A DNA stretch of 64,000 nucleotides from Myxococcales bacterium (lineage in GTDB: Bacteria; Myxococcota_A; Bradymonadia; UBA7976; UBA1532), in assembly GCA_020633435.1 (NCBI GenBank), contig JACKDP010000007.1:434001-498000 (forward strand), read 5' to 3'. This document shows positions 17,638 to 27,186 of this stretch, in pieces (positions within the stretch are counted from its first letter, which is position 1; every line of letters begins with the position of its first letter). Below the pieces are notes generated by a model. It was not told the origin of the DNA. It ran no database searches and saw only the letters and a list, made by a program, of their open reading frames with translations. The translations under genes and the position numbers were made by a program.

Positions 17638-18186
17638 TCAGCCGCCGCTGACCTGCCGGCAGTGGAAGGTGCCTTCCTCCGGGTCGTACTCGAAGGTGGG
17701 CAGGCCGTAGCTGGTCCAGAGCCGCTCGGCCTCTTCCTCGCTGAAGTCTTCGAGGTGGCGACCGCGCTCGGCGGCGACGGGCAGGCCCTCCAGCTCCAGC
17801 GCTTCGTCCTCGAGCGTCAGCCGGCGGCGCATCTCGCCGTCGACATAGAGCGCGAAGTGCGCGTACTCGAAGCCCATGTCGATGGCGCCCACGACCACGT
17901 CACCGACGCTCTTGCTGAGGGCTTCGAGCGCGCCGTAGCGCCGCTGGAGGAGGAGGCCGAGATCCCCGAGGATGGCCCACTCACCCTGCTGCCAGGCGTA
18001 CCAGGCATCCGATCCGACCTCGCCGCCCAGCTCCTCACAGAGGGGCCGACAGAACGACGCCGCATCGAAGAAGTCGTCGAAGATGGCTGACTCGGCGCCG
18101 GCTGACTTGCCAAAGGCAGTCATGGCCGCCGTCATCAGCTCTTCCACCGTCGTCCGCGCCGCGATCGCAGCCCGGGCTCGGCTCAT
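17638..18186 (-). CDS. Unknown cytoplasmic protein
   Basis: This 182-residue protein starts MSRARAAIAARTTVEELMTA at 18186, where GGAGAG sits upstream; a longer in-frame extension is compositionally poor. It is acidic and mixed alpha/beta, with two Cys close together (SFCRPLCEEL) and an aromatic stretch DAWYAWQQGEW. The composition of neighbouring, less GC-extreme bases and the single compact domain recall small immunity-type proteins, but I cannot name a family and see no toxin next to it. Confidence 0.65.
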   Translation of the reverse strand: MSRARAAIAARTTVEELMTAAMTAFGKSAGAESAIFDDFFDAASFCRPLCEELGGEVGSDAWYAWQQGEWAILGDLGLLLQRRYGALEALSKSVGDVVVGAIDMGFEYAHFALYVDGEMRRRLTLEDEALELEGLPVAAERGRHLEDFSEEEAERLWTSYGLPTFEYDPEEGTFHCRQVSGG

Positions 18187-18293
18187 CTGCACTCTCCTCT
18201 CGTAGCTCTCTGGGTGCGCTCCTCGCCACCCGACTCCGACTTTTCCACCTCGCACCGCGTTTGGCAAGGGGATGGCGCCTGCGGGGGCTGAGA

Positions 18294-18313
18294 AGGCCGC
18301 CGCGCGGCGGCCT
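18294..18313 (-). terminator. Hairpin downstream of coaX
   Basis: AGGCCGCC-GCGC-GGCGGCCT is a perfect 8-bp stem with a four-base loop, 10 bases past the coaX stop codon. On the minus strand it is followed by TCTC rather than a true T-run. It probably ends the birA-coaX transcript. Confidence 0.5.
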
Positions 18314-18323
18314 GGGGGGCGGG

Positions 18324-19097
18324 TCAGCGGTTGCGCTCGTGCAGCAGGCGCAGGCCGTCGAGGGTGAGCATGTCGTCGACCACCTCGATGGTGTCACTCT
18401 CGGCGGCGATGAGCGTGGCCAGCCCGCCCGTGGCCACGACGGTGCACGGGAAGCCGGCCTCGGCCCGGATGCGGCCCACGAGGCCGTCCACCAGGCCCAC
18501 ATAGCCATAGACGAGGCCCGACTGGATGCTGCCCTCCGTCGTCCGGCCGATGACCACCCGGGGGCGCTTGAACTCCACCCGCGGCAGCCGCGCGGCGTGC
18601 ATGAACAGCGCCTTGGACGAGATGCCGATGCCGGGGCAGATGGCCCCGCCCAGGTACTCGCCCGCCGGCGTCACCACGTCGAACGTGGTCGCCGTGCCGA
18701 AGTCGACGATGATGAGGCCGCAGTGGAAGCGCTCGAAGGCCGCCACGGCGTTGACCACGCGGTCCGCCCCCACCTCACGCGGGTTCTCGTACAGGATGGG
18801 CATGCCCGTCTTCAGGCCCGGCCCCACCACCTTGCAGCGCACGTTGAAGTAGCGCTGCACCATCTGTACGAGGGTGTCCGTCGCGGGGGGCACCACGCTC
18901 GACAGGATGGCCGCGCTGATCTCGTCCTGGCCCGGCACGATGGGGCCGCGGGCGGAGAAGAGCTGGTAGAGCAGCACCCCCAGCTCGTCGGTGGTGCGGT
19001 CGGGGCGGGTGGCGATCCGCCAGTGATCCACCAGGCGATCCCCATCGAACAGACCGAGGACGGTCTGAGTGTTCCCGACGTCGATGGCCAGCAGCAT
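18324..19097 (-). CDS. coaX: Type III pantothenate kinase
   Basis: This 257-residue enzyme phosphorylates pantothenate in the first committed step of coenzyme A synthesis. Family motifs are DVGNTQT at the N-terminus (phosphate loop), GADRVVNAVAAFERF in the middle and VDFGTATTFDVV after it. The ATG at 19097 (MLLAIDVGNTQ) is chosen since the motif always sits at the extreme N-terminus. It begins four bases after the birA stop codon, the usual birA-coaX pairing of cofactor genes. A GC hairpin follows it. Confidence 0.95.
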   Translation of the reverse strand: MLLAIDVGNTQTVLGLFDGDRLVDHWRIATRPDRTTDELGVLLYQLFSARGPIVPGQDEISAAILSSVVPPATDTLVQMVQRYFNVRCKVVGPGLKTGMPILYENPREVGADRVVNAVAAFERFHCGLIIVDFGTATTFDVVTPAGEYLGGAICPGIGISSKALFMHAARLPRVEFKRPRVVIGRTTEGSIQSGLVYGYVGLVDGLVGRIRAEAGFPCTVVATGGLATLIAAESDTIEVVDDMLTLDGLRLLHERNR

Positions 19098-19101
19098 GGC
19101 G

Positions 19102-19827
19102 TCAGTCCTCTCGATCCAGCAGCTCCACGTCACCGGCGTGCACGTGGAGGACGTCGTCGCCGGTGTCGAGGCGCAGGGCCCCGTCAGCGGCCAGGCCCGC
19201 GAAGCGACCTTCCACGTCGCCGCGGCGCATCCAGGACCCGCGGGGCGGGGCCCAGGCCTCCCACGCCTGGAGCACGGGGCGGGCGTCCTGGGCCGCGGCC
19301 ACCCGCGCCAGCCAGTGATCGAGCCGCTCCATCAGGCGCAGCGCCACCCCCTGCGGCGCCGGCACCACGTCGGCGAAGGCGTCGAGGGCGGTGGCCGGCA
19401 CCCCGGCGGGCCAGCCATCCGGGGGCGTCTGCAGGTTCAGGCCGATGCCCACCACCGCGTGCCAGGCGTCGGCGGTGCCGCGGGCCTCGCACAGGATGCC
19501 CGCCACCTTCAGCCCGTCCACCAGCAGGTCGTTGGGCCACTTCACCGTGCCGCGCACCCCCAGATCCTCGCAGAGCTCGGCCACCGCCACCGCCGCCATC
19601 AGCGGCAGCACGGCCCCGAGCCGGGCGCTGAAGTCGGGCCGCGCGATCCACGAGAGGTACAGGCCCCGCCCGGGGGGCGAGAGCCACGACCGCCCCCGCC
19701 GCCCGCGGCCGGCCGTCTGGTGGTCGGCGCCCACCGCCCGCACGGCGGGGTCATCGACCCGGGCCATGGCCTCGTCGTTGGTGCTGCGGCAGGTGCCCAG
19801 CCAGAGCAGGCCGTCCGTCAGCGCCAT
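19102..19827 (-). CDS. birA: Biotin-[acetyl-CoA-carboxylase] ligase, no DNA-binding domain
   Basis: This 241-residue enzyme makes biotinyl-AMP and transfers biotin to carrier proteins such as the acetyl-CoA carboxylase subunit. The biotin/ATP loop is GRGRRGRSWLSPPGRGLY and the catalytic lysine motif is KWPNDLLVDGLKVAGIL. It is about 80 residues shorter than E. coli BirA because the N-terminal winged helix is absent, so it should not act as a repressor. It is directly followed by coaX in one operon. Confidence 0.94.
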   Translation of the reverse strand: MALTDGLLWLGTCRSTNDEAMARVDDPAVRAVGADHQTAGRGRRGRSWLSPPGRGLYLSWIARPDFSARLGAVLPLMAAVAVAELCEDLGVRGTVKWPNDLLVDGLKVAGILCEARGTADAWHAVVGIGLNLQTPPDGWPAGVPATALDAFADVVPAPQGVALRLMERLDHWLARVAAAQDARPVLQAWEAWAPPRGSWMRRGDVEGRFAGLAADGALRLDTGDDVLHVHAGDVELLDRED

Positions 19828-19938
19828 GGCGGGGAGCTCGTGGTCTTCATGGCGCCGGAGGCTGGCAGAGCAGGCGACCGGGCGTCAATGGCCGTCGTCG
19901 CCCGGCAGGCGTATGCTACGGCCCGACCGGAGGTCGTC

Positions 19939-21957
19939 ATGAACGAACCATGGACCCGCGCCGCGGCCGGACTCGACACCGTCTTCCTCGGCGCCGCGCT
20001 GCCTCGCCTGCACGGGGAGCTCACCCCGCTCCGCGTGCACTGCGCCCCCCCGTCGGGCCCCCTCGGCCCCCTGCGCAGCGCCTGCGATCGCGCGCGCCGC
20101 GCCCTCGGCCAGCCGCCGCCGGCCTGGGCCATGCCCACCGCCGGTCCGCGCCAGCGCCTGCTGGACGCCGGCCCCGGGGCGGCCCTCGACGCCGTGGTGG
20201 ACGCCCTCAACGCCCTGGCCGTGGCCTCGAGCCGCCGCCGGGTGCTGGTGCTGGAGGACGTGGACGCCGCCGACGGCGACACCCTCGCCGGCCTGGAGCG
20301 CATCGTCCGGCGGCCGGGCTGGCTGAAGATGCCGCTCCTGCTGGCGGCGCGCGGCGCGCCCGGCCCGGCCCTCGCCCCGCTGCTGGCCGCCGTGGCCGAG
20401 GTGGCCGGGCCCGAGGCCATCGTGCTGGCCGACGACGCCACCGCCGACGCGCCCGCGCTCCCAGCGCTGCCCCGCCCACCGGTGGCCCTCGTCCTCCGGG
20501 CCGCCGCGCTGGTGGGGGAGGCCTTCACCGTCGAGCTCGTGGCCGACGTGCTCGGCAAGTCCCCGGCGAAGATCCTGCGCCGGCTCCAGGAGGCCGCCGA
20601 CGCGGGCTGGCCGCTGGCGGACGACGGGGCGGGGCACCTGCGCCTGGCGGCCCCCGCCGTCCAGGCCCTGCGGGCCGGCCTGCTGCCCTCCCTGGCGCGC
20701 GAGTGGCACCTGCGCCTGGCCGAGCTGCGCACCCCGGAGGCCGAGCCGCGCGCCCCGGCACCCGCGCCCGACGTCCCGGAGGTCGAGCCGCAAGGGCCTG
20801 AAAACACGGAAGATTCCCCGGCGTCCCCGCCGCCGCCCACCACCGCCGAGGATCCGTCGGCCGCCCACCTGCTCGCCGCCGGCGAGACGGAGGCCGCCGT
20901 CGACCGCCTGCTGGCGGCGGCCCGGGAGGCGGCCGAGCTGGGGGCGCCGCAGCACGCCCTCGCCCTCGTGGAGCGCGGCCTGCAGGCCCTCGACGCGCTG
21001 CCCCGCACCGACACCGGCCGCCTGCGCCGCGCCGGCTTCCTCATCGCCCTGGCCCGCGCGCGCCAGGTGGGCGGCGACCGCGCCGACCTCACCCTCGGCG
21101 CCGCCCGGGAGGCCGCCGACGCCGCGGCCGCCCTCGTCCGCGAGGACGATCCGCTGCCCCTCCAGGCCGATCTGGCCGCCGTCCGGGCGGGCATCCTCTA
21201 CGACATCGGCACCGCCGAGGCGCTGGAGGACGCCCTGGCCACCCTCACGGCGTGCAGCAAGCGCCTCGACGCCGGCGGCGCGCCCATCGAGGCGGCCCGG
21301 CTCTTCAATGATCAGGCGGCCATCTGGATCCGGCTCGGGGATCCCGTCCGCGCCCACGGCCTGCTGGAGGCGTCCCGCCGGGTCTTCGCGGCCCGGGCCG
21401 GCGAGGATCGGGTGGCCCTCTGGGAGCAGGCCGAGACCGATCTGCTCATCGCGCGCCTGCCCCTGCACGTGCACGCCCGCCCCGGGCGCGAGGGGGACGC
21501 GGTGAGCATGGGCCTGGAGCACGCCCGCGCGGCCGAGGCGGCCTGGGCGAAGCTGGGGCACCCCCGCCTGCGGGCCCGCGCCCGGGAGACCATCGGCCGC
21601 CTGGAGCTGCAGGCCGGCCAGGTGGACGCGGCCATCGCCACGCTGGAGGGGGCGGCCCGCGTCCAGCAGCAGCTCGGCGACGCCCTCGGCCTGGCCGCGA
21701 CGGTGGAGGCCCTGGCCCGCGCGCTGTCGGCCCGCGGCCAGCACGACACGGCCCTCGAGCTGGTGGCGGAGTCGCTGGCGCTGAACGTGGAGAAGGGCGC
21801 CATCCGGGGCGCCGCCTACGTGCGCCGGGCGCTGGAGGGGGTGGTGCAGGGGATGGACGCCGCCAGCCGGCAGCGGCTCGCGGGGCGCATCTCGCGGCTG
21901 TCAGGCATCCTGGCCGAGCAGGAAGCCCGGCTGAAGGGGTGGGACGGGGGCTCCTGA
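19939..21957 (+). CDS. ATPase-like/TPR protein lacking its P-loop
   Basis: This 672-residue cytoplasmic protein resembles the ATPase and TPR-like halves of large transcriptional regulators and of the kinase encoded at 3592-7305, but has no kinase domain. The position of Walker A reads CAPPSGPLGPLRS, with no GKT/S, so nucleotide binding is probably lost. A Walker B-like strand remains (RVLVLEDVDAADGDTL, about residue 96-112). A winged-helix-like segment (FTVELVADVLGKSPAKILRR) follows, then a Pro/Glu-rich linker near 270-310 and TPR-like helical repeats to the end. The start has GGAGG six bases upstream. A scaffolding or regulatory role is inferred only. Confidence 0.75.
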   Translation: MNEPWTRAAAGLDTVFLGAALPRLHGELTPLRVHCAPPSGPLGPLRSACDRARRALGQPPPAWAMPTAGPRQRLLDAGPGAALDAVVDALNALAVASSRRRVLVLEDVDAADGDTLAGLERIVRRPGWLKMPLLLAARGAPGPALAPLLAAVAEVAGPEAIVLADDATADAPALPALPRPPVALVLRAAALVGEAFTVELVADVLGKSPAKILRRLQEAADAGWPLADDGAGHLRLAAPAVQALRAGLLPSLAREWHLRLAELRTPEAEPRAPAPAPDVPEVEPQGPENTEDSPASPPPPTTAEDPSAAHLLAAGETEAAVDRLLAAAREAAELGAPQHALALVERGLQALDALPRTDTGRLRRAGFLIALARARQVGGDRADLTLGAAREAADAAAALVREDDPLPLQADLAAVRAGILYDIGTAEALEDALATLTACSKRLDAGGAPIEAARLFNDQAAIWIRLGDPVRAHGLLEASRRVFAARAGEDRVALWEQAETDLLIARLPLHVHARPGREGDAVSMGLEHARAAEAAWAKLGHPRLRARARETIGRLELQAGQVDAAIATLEGAARVQQQLGDALGLAATVEALARALSARGQHDTALELVAESLALNVEKGAIRGAAYVRRALEGVVQGMDAASRQRLAGRISRLSGILAEQEARLKGWDGGS

Positions 21958-21969
21958 GCCCCCCACGCG

Positions 21970-24900
21970 TCAGCGCACCTGGGTCCGCTGGCCGGCGTTG
22001 CCGCCGGAGCCGGGGCCGCCGCCGCCGCTGCCCGCCACGCCGAGGGTGTACTGGGCTACGGCGATGACGGTGCCGCCGGCGTTGCGCGCCCGGACGATGC
22101 CGATGGTGGGGCCACCCCCGCCGCCGCCGCCGTGGCCGCCGCGGCCACCGACGCCGCCGTTGCCGCCGGCCGACCCGCCGCCGCTCACCTCGAAGCGATC
22201 GCCCCCGGCCCCAGGGGTGCCGCCGCCGCCGCCGTTGGCGCCCGTGCCGCCAGTGCCGCCGTTGCCGCCGCGCCTGGTGGTGACGCCGCGCAGGCGCAGG
22301 GTGGGCGTCGAGTCGACGATCCAGACCCCGAAGGAGCCGCCGCCGCCCGTGCCCGCCGTGCCCGCCGTGCCCCCGCAGCCGCCGCCGCCGCCGCCGCCCC
22401 CCGAGCCGCCGATGTCGTCGATGCAGCAGCCGAAGTCGCAGTTCGAGCCGCCGCCGCCGCCGCCACCGCCGCCGCCGCCGCCCGGGCCGCGCGCGCCGGC
22501 CGTTGGCGCCGTTCGCGGGCTGGTAGGCCGTGCCGTTGAGGCCGCCGAAGTTCGCGCCGCCCGCGCCTGAGGCCCCACCGTGCCGTTGCCGCCCACGCCG
22601 CCCACGCCGCCGTTGTTGCCGTTCACCGGGTCGCAGCAGCTCAGGCCGCCGAAGCCGCAGTCCCGGTAGCGGTGCCCCTTCGCGCCGCCACCGCCCGCCG
22701 AGCCGCCGCCGCCGCCGCCCGCCGAGTTGGCGCCGTCGTTGGCCGCCGTCGCCGCGCCGCCCACGCGCCCGGCCTCGCCGTTGGCGTTGCCGTTGCCCCC
22801 GCGCCCGCCGTCGCCGTTGCGGTTGGCGTCGCCGCCGCGGCCGCCGCTCTGGCCGCCGCCGCAGGTGACGCGCTCGCCACCCCGGCCCGCCTCGCGGTCG
22901 CAGCCGAAGATGACGCCGATCTGCTCGGTGTCGCAGCCGTCGTCACCGTCGGTGCCGTTCAGGCCCCGCGCCCCGGGGACGCCGTTGCCGCCCGCCTGGC
23001 CCGGGCCACCGTCCCCGGCCTCCACCACGCTGTTGGTGATGGTCAGGAAGGCGCCGGAATCATTGATGAAGATGCCGTAGGAGCTGCCCCCGGCGGCGGC
23101 GTTCGTGGCGCTGCGGATGGTCACCCGGTCGAGCAGGACGGCCGCCCGCAGGCCGCTGGCGACCACGCCGTTGGTGCCCCCGCTGATGATGGCGCCCGGG
23201 CTGTCGCCGCGCTGCCAGCCCGCCTCGCGCACGTAGCCGCCGTAGATGCGCACGCCCTCCTGCAGGGTGACGGTGCCGGGGTACAGGCCGTTGGCGGCGA
23301 TGACGTACTTGCCCTGCTGCCGCGCCAGCAGCATGGCCCGCGCGAAGGTGGCCACGGGCCGGTCCATGGTGCCGGCGTTGCCGTCGTTGCCGTTGGCCGC
23401 CAGGAAGATGGCCTGGGCGATGTCGCCGTCGATGCCGTCGCAGTTGGCGTCCACGAAGCCGTCGTCGGGGTCGTCCAGCCGCCCCGCGAAGCTCTCGTCG
23501 GTGGTGCCATCGCAGTCGTCGTCGCGCCCGTTGCACGCCTCGACCACCGGGCCGACCTCGCCCACGCAGGCCCCGAACTGCCCCGCCGCGCACGTCTGGG
23601 TGCCGCGGACGCACTCGCCGGTGTCGGTGCCGCAGCGCCGCGTCACCGCCTCGTCCGTCCGCCCGTCGCAGTCGTCATCGGTGTTGTTGCAGGTCTCGGC
23701 CACCGCGGTGACCTCGCCGACGCAGGCCCCGTAGGCCCCGGCCGCGCACGTCTGCACGCCCTCCTGGCACGCCCCCACGTCGCTGCCGCAGGCCCGCTGC
23801 AGCGCCTCGTCCACCCGGCCATCGCAGTCGTTGTCGCGGTTGTCGCAGCCCTCGGCCGCCGGGGCGATCTCGCCCACGCACGCCCCGTACTGCCCCGCCG
23901 CGCAGGTGCTCACGCCCCGCCGGCACTCGCCGGTGTCGGTGCCGCACGCCTGGGCGAGGGCCTCGTCGGTGGTGCCATCGCAGTCGTCATCGCGGTTGTT
24001 GCAGGCCTCGGCCGCCGGGACGATCTCGCCCACGCAGGCGCCGAAGCGGCCCGCCGCGCACGTCTGCACGCCCTGCTGGCAGGCGCCCACGTCGCTGCCG
24101 CAGGCCTGCTGGATGTCCTCGTCCACCCGGCCATCGCAGTCGTTGTCGCGGTTGTCGCAGACCTCGGCCACCGGATCCCCGGCGTCCTCGCAGGCGCCCC
24201 ACTGGCCCCGGTCGCACGTCTCCGTCCCCGTCTGGCACTCGCCCACGTTGGAGCCGCAGCTGCGCGTCACCGCCTCGTCGATCTGCCCGTCGCAGTCGTC
24301 GTCGCGGTTGTTGCACGTCTCGGCCACCGCCGAGACGCCGCCCTCGCAGGCCCCGAACTCGCCCGCCACGCAGGTGCGCAGGCCCCGCCGGCACTCCCCC
24401 ACGTCGCTGCCGCAGTCGCGGGTCAGCGCCTCGTCGGTGGTGCCATCGCAGTCGTTGTCGCGGGCGTCGCACGTCTCGGCCTCCGGCACGATCTCGCCGC
24501 GGCACACGCCCCAGACGCCGTTGTCGCAGGTCTGCTCGCCCTGCCGGCACTGGCCCACCGCGCTGCCGCAGGCCTGCACCAGGGCCTCGTCCACCCGCCC
24601 GTCGCAGTCGTTGTCCAGGCCGTCGCAGGCCTCCACCCCGTCGCGGGTCAGGGCGCAGGGGCCGTACTCGCAGCCGTTCTGCAAGTCGTTGTCATTGTTC
24701 CAGAAGCCGGCGTCGCACCCCGTGAAGCGGCACTGCCCGTCGGCGCACTGGGCCTGGCCCTGGGCGAAGCCGCACGCCTGGTTGCAGCCGCCGCAGTGGG
24801 CCAGGGAGGTGTCCAGATCGAAGTCCTCGTCCGCCTGCCCATCGCAGTCGTCGTCGCGCCGGTTGCAGACCTCGCGGCCGCCATTCGCCGGCGCGCAGGC

Positions 24901-27111
24901 GTACTCGCAGCCGGTGCCGACGGCCTGGTCCAGATCCACGAAGCCCGCGTCGCAGGCGTCGATGCGGCACTGCCCCGCCACGCAGACGCCGGCCGCGTTG
25001 GCCGGATCGCAGGCGCGGCCACAGCCGCCGCAGTGGGCCAGATCCACCCGCAGGTCGAAGCCCTCGTCGGCGGTGCCATCGCAGTCGTTGTCGATGGCGT
25101 CGCAGATCTCGACGCCGCCGTTGGTGGGCACGCACGGGCCGTACTCGCAGCCGTTGGCCGGCTGGCCGTCCAGGTCGTGGAAGCCGCGCTCGCAGCCCGC
25201 CAGCGTGCACCGGCTCTCGACGCAGCCCGGCACGCCGTTGGGGAAGCCGCAGGCCAGCCCGCAGCGCCCGCAGTGGCGCACGTCCGAGCTCAGGTCGTAG
25301 TCCTCGTCGGCCTGCCCGTCGCAGTCGTCGTCGGCGCCGTTGCACAGCTCCACCCCGTCGGGCGCCGGCACGCAGGCGTACTCGCAGCCGTTCTCGGCCT
25401 GGCCGTCCAGATCCAGGAAGCCCGGATCGCAGCCCGCCACCCGGCAGACGCCGCCGCGGCACTGGCCCACGGCCGCCGCCGGCGCGCAGACGCGGCCGCA
25501 GGCGCCGCAGTTGGCCTCGTCCCCGGCCAGATCGAAGCCCTCGTCCGTCACCCCATCGCAGTCGTTGTCCACGGTGTCGCAGATCTCGCGGGGATCGGGG
25601 GTGGGGGTGCAGGCCAGCTCGCAGCCGTCCTCGGCGTCGTCGTTCAGATCCACGAAGCCGGGCTCGCAGGCCGCCACCACGCACGCCCCCTGCACGCAGC
25701 CCGGGACGGCGTTGGGGAAGTCGCACTCGAAGCCGCACAGCCCGCAGTTGGCCGGATCCCGGTTCAGGTCGAAGCCGTCGTCCACCGTGCCGTTGCAGTC
25801 GTTGTCGATCTCGTCGCAGGCCTCGACGCCGCCGCGCGTGACGAGGCAGGCGTACTCGCAGCCGTCGGCCACCTGCTGGTTGTTGTCCCAGCGGCCGTCG
25901 GCGCAGGCCTCGATGGCGCAGTCGCCGTCGACGCACGCCGGGGTGGCGTTGGGGGTGACGCAGGCCCGGTCGCACCGGCCGCAGTGGCTCGGATCCCGTT
26001 GCAGATCAAAGCCTTCGTCCGTCCGCCCGTCGCAGTCGTCATCCCGGCCGTTGCAGACCTCGTCCCCCGCGGCCTGGCAGGCGTACTCGCAGCCGTTGGC
26101 CGGATCGCCGTCGGCGTCATGCCAGCCCGCGTCGCACGGGCCCAGGCCGCAGACGCGCTCGGCGCAGATCCCCGTGGCGTGGGCGTAGGCGCAGGCGGTG
26201 CCGCAGGCCCCGCAGTGGCGGGGGTCCGTCGCCAGGTCGAAGTCCTCGTCCGCCTGGCCATCGCAGTCGTTGTCGAGGGTGTCGCAGGTGGCCTCGGCGT
26301 CGGCCTCGTAGCCCGCCGGGTAGTCGCAGCGCCACGCGTCGTCGCGGCAGACGGGGGCCGTGCCCACGCAGACGCCGTCGCCGCGGCAGGTCACGTCGTC
26401 GGGCACCGCGATGTCGCCCTCGTCCGCCCGGGAGTCGCAGTCGTTGTCCAGGCCGTCGCACAGCTCGGTGGCGCCCGCGAACACCGTGGGATCGGTGTCA
26501 TCGCAGTCGATGCCCCGGCACTCCTCGCCCACGCCGTAGCCGTCGCCGTCGGCGTCCTGGCAGGGTCGGCAGGCCCCCGCGTCGGGCAGGCACAGGCGCG
26601 CCATGTCGCCCCCCACCGGCACGTCGGTGCAGGTGTGCCCGTCGGGACAGCCGATGAGCGCGCAGTCCTGGGCGCAGTAGCGGCCCCGCCCGATCTCGAC
26701 GCAGCGGCCGTCCCCCGCGCCGCAGTCGGCGTCCACCAGGCAGGTGTCGCACTGGATGTTGCGCCGGGCCACGCAGATGAAGACGGTGTCGGGCTCGGTG
26801 TTGAGCACCGCCCGGCAGTCCCAGCCCGTGGGGCAGTCGCGGTCGTCGGCGCAGAGGTCCGTGCAGACCCGCGCCCCGTCCGGCGACGGCACGCAGAAGC
26901 CGCTCGGGCACTGGGTGCCGCTCTCGCAGCCGTCCCGCGCGGCGTCCGCCCCGGCGTCGACCGGCCGCGCCGCGTCGAACGGGAGGAAGACATCGCGCTC
27001 GATGCGCATGTCCACGCTGGCCGCGTCGGCCGGGCTCTGGCCCGGCGGCGTGTCCGAGTCACAGGCCGCGAAGAGCCCCAGCGCGATCGCGAAGATCAGT
27101 CGCTTCATCAA
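21970..27111 (-). CDS. MopE-type repeat lipoprotein with glycine-rich tail
   Basis: This 1713-residue protein begins with a lipoprotein signal (MMKRLIFAIALGLFAACDSD). A Cys-rich region (about 60-190) comes first. Sixteen modules then follow, each centred on a motif such as CDNRDNDCDGRVDE, the acidic metal-binding repeat of MopE-like proteins, at roughly 50-90 residue spacing. The first eight modules carry long Cys-containing spacers ending in ..CEYAC or CEYGPC. The last eight carry shorter spacers with CGSDVGACQ-like units. From about residue 1265 there is a beta-helix-like segment (IFLAANGNDGNAGTMDRPVA), then a tail dominated by Gly-rich tracts. Calcium binding or copper scavenging at the cell surface is the family expectation. 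A short segment of the tail is out of frame (about 22496-22576). Confidence 0.88.
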   Translation of the reverse strand: MMKRLIFAIALGLFAACDSDTPPGQSPADAASVDMRIERDVFLPFDAARPVDAGADAARDGCESGTQCPSGFCVPSPDGARVCTDLCADDRDCPTGWDCRAVLNTEPDTVFICVARRNIQCDTCLVDADCGAGDGRCVEIGRGRYCAQDCALIGCPDGHTCTDVPVGGDMARLCLPDAGACRPCQDADGDGYGVGEECRGIDCDDTDPTVFAGATELCDGLDNDCDSRADEGDIAVPDDVTCRGDGVCVGTAPVCRDDAWRCDYPAGYEADAEATCDTLDNDCDGQADEDFDLATDPRHCGACGTACAYAHATGICAERVCGLGPCDAGWHDADGDPANGCEYACQAAGDEVCNGRDDDCDGRTDEGFDLQRDPSHCGRCDRACVTPNATPACVDGDCAIEACADGRWDNNQQVADGCEYACLVTRGGVEACDEIDNDCNGTVDDGFDLNRDPANCGLCGFECDFPNAVPGCVQGACVVAACEPGFVDLNDDAEDGCELACTPTPDPREICDTVDNDCDGVTDEGFDLAGDEANCGACGRVCAPAAAVGQCRGGVCRVAGCDPGFLDLDGQAENGCEYACVPAPDGVELCNGADDDCDGQADEDYDLSSDVRHCGRCGLACGFPNGVPGCVESRCTLAGCERGFHDLDGQPANGCEYGPCVPTNGGVEICDAIDNDCDGTADEGFDLRVDLAHCGGCGRACDPANAAGVCVAGQCRIDACDAGFVDLDQAVGTGCEYACAPANGGREVCNRRDDDCDGQADEDFDLDTSLAHCGGCNQACGFAQGQAQCADGQCRFTGCDAGFWNNDNDLQNGCEYGPCALTRDGVEACDGLDNDCDGRVDEALVQACGSAVGQCRQGEQTCDNGVWGVCRGEIVPEAETCDARDNDCDGTTDEALTRDCGSDVGECRRGLRTCVAGEFGACEGGVSAVAETCNNRDDDCDGQIDEAVTRSCGSNVGECQTGTETCDRGQWGACEDAGDPVAEVCDNRDNDCDGRVDEDIQQACGSDVGACQQGVQTCAAGRFGACVGEIVPAAEACNNRDDDCDGTTDEALAQACGTDTGECRRGVSTCAAGQYGACVGEIAPAAEGCDNRDNDCDGRVDEALQRACGSDVGACQEGVQTCAAGAYGACVGEVTAVAETCNNTDDDCDGRTDEAVTRRCGTDTGECVRGTQTCAAGQFGACVGEVGPVVEACNGRDDDCDGTTDESFAGRLDDPDDGFVDANCDGIDGDIAQAIFLAANGNDGNAGTMDRPVATFARAMLLARQQGKYVIAANGLYPGTVTLQEGVRIYGGYVREAGWQRGDSPGAIISGGTNGVVASGLRAAVLLDRVTIRSATNAAAGGSSYGIFINDSGAFLTITNSVVEAGDGGPGQAGGNGVPGARGLNGTDGDDGCDTEQIGVIFGCDREAGRGGERVTCGGGQSGGRGGDANRNGDGGRGGNGNANGEAGRVGGAATAANDGANSAGGGGGGSAGGGGAKGHRYRDCGFGGLSCCDPVNGNNGGVGGVGGNGTVGPQARAARTSAASTARPTSPRTAPTAGARGPGGGGGGGGGGGGSNCDFGCCIDDIGGSGGGGGGGGCGGTAGTAGTGGGGSFGVWIVDSTPTLRLRGVTTRRGGNGGTGGTGANGGGGGTPGAGGDRFEVSGGGSAGGNGGVGGRGGHGGGGGGGPTIGIVRARNAGGTVIAVAQYTLGVAGSGGGGPGSGGNAGQRTQVR
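22496..22576 (-). other. Frame-disturbed segment inside the glycine-rich tail
   Basis: Between about 22576 and 22496 the MopE-type protein reads as Arg/Ser/Thr/Pro-rich sequence unlike either flank. The adjacent frame reads ASGAGGANFGGLNGTAYQPA and NGANG, matching the surrounding Gly/Asn-rich repeats. Adding one base in the CCCC run at 22573-22576 and removing one near 22496-22504 restores a smooth tail. So there are two compensating shifts about 75 bases apart. The protein stays open either way. Confidence 0.6.
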
Positions 27112-27186
27112 GGTGTTCCCCCCTCGTGCGCCGGCGGGCCGGCCCTCCCATCATGCCAGGAAGCGCCCCCCGGATCGCGGGGGATG

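Noticed and set aside
23465..26480. Regularly spaced similar sequences as a CRISPR array
   Set aside because: The repeats are coding (acidic metal-binding modules), vary at the third codon position and have uneven spacing.
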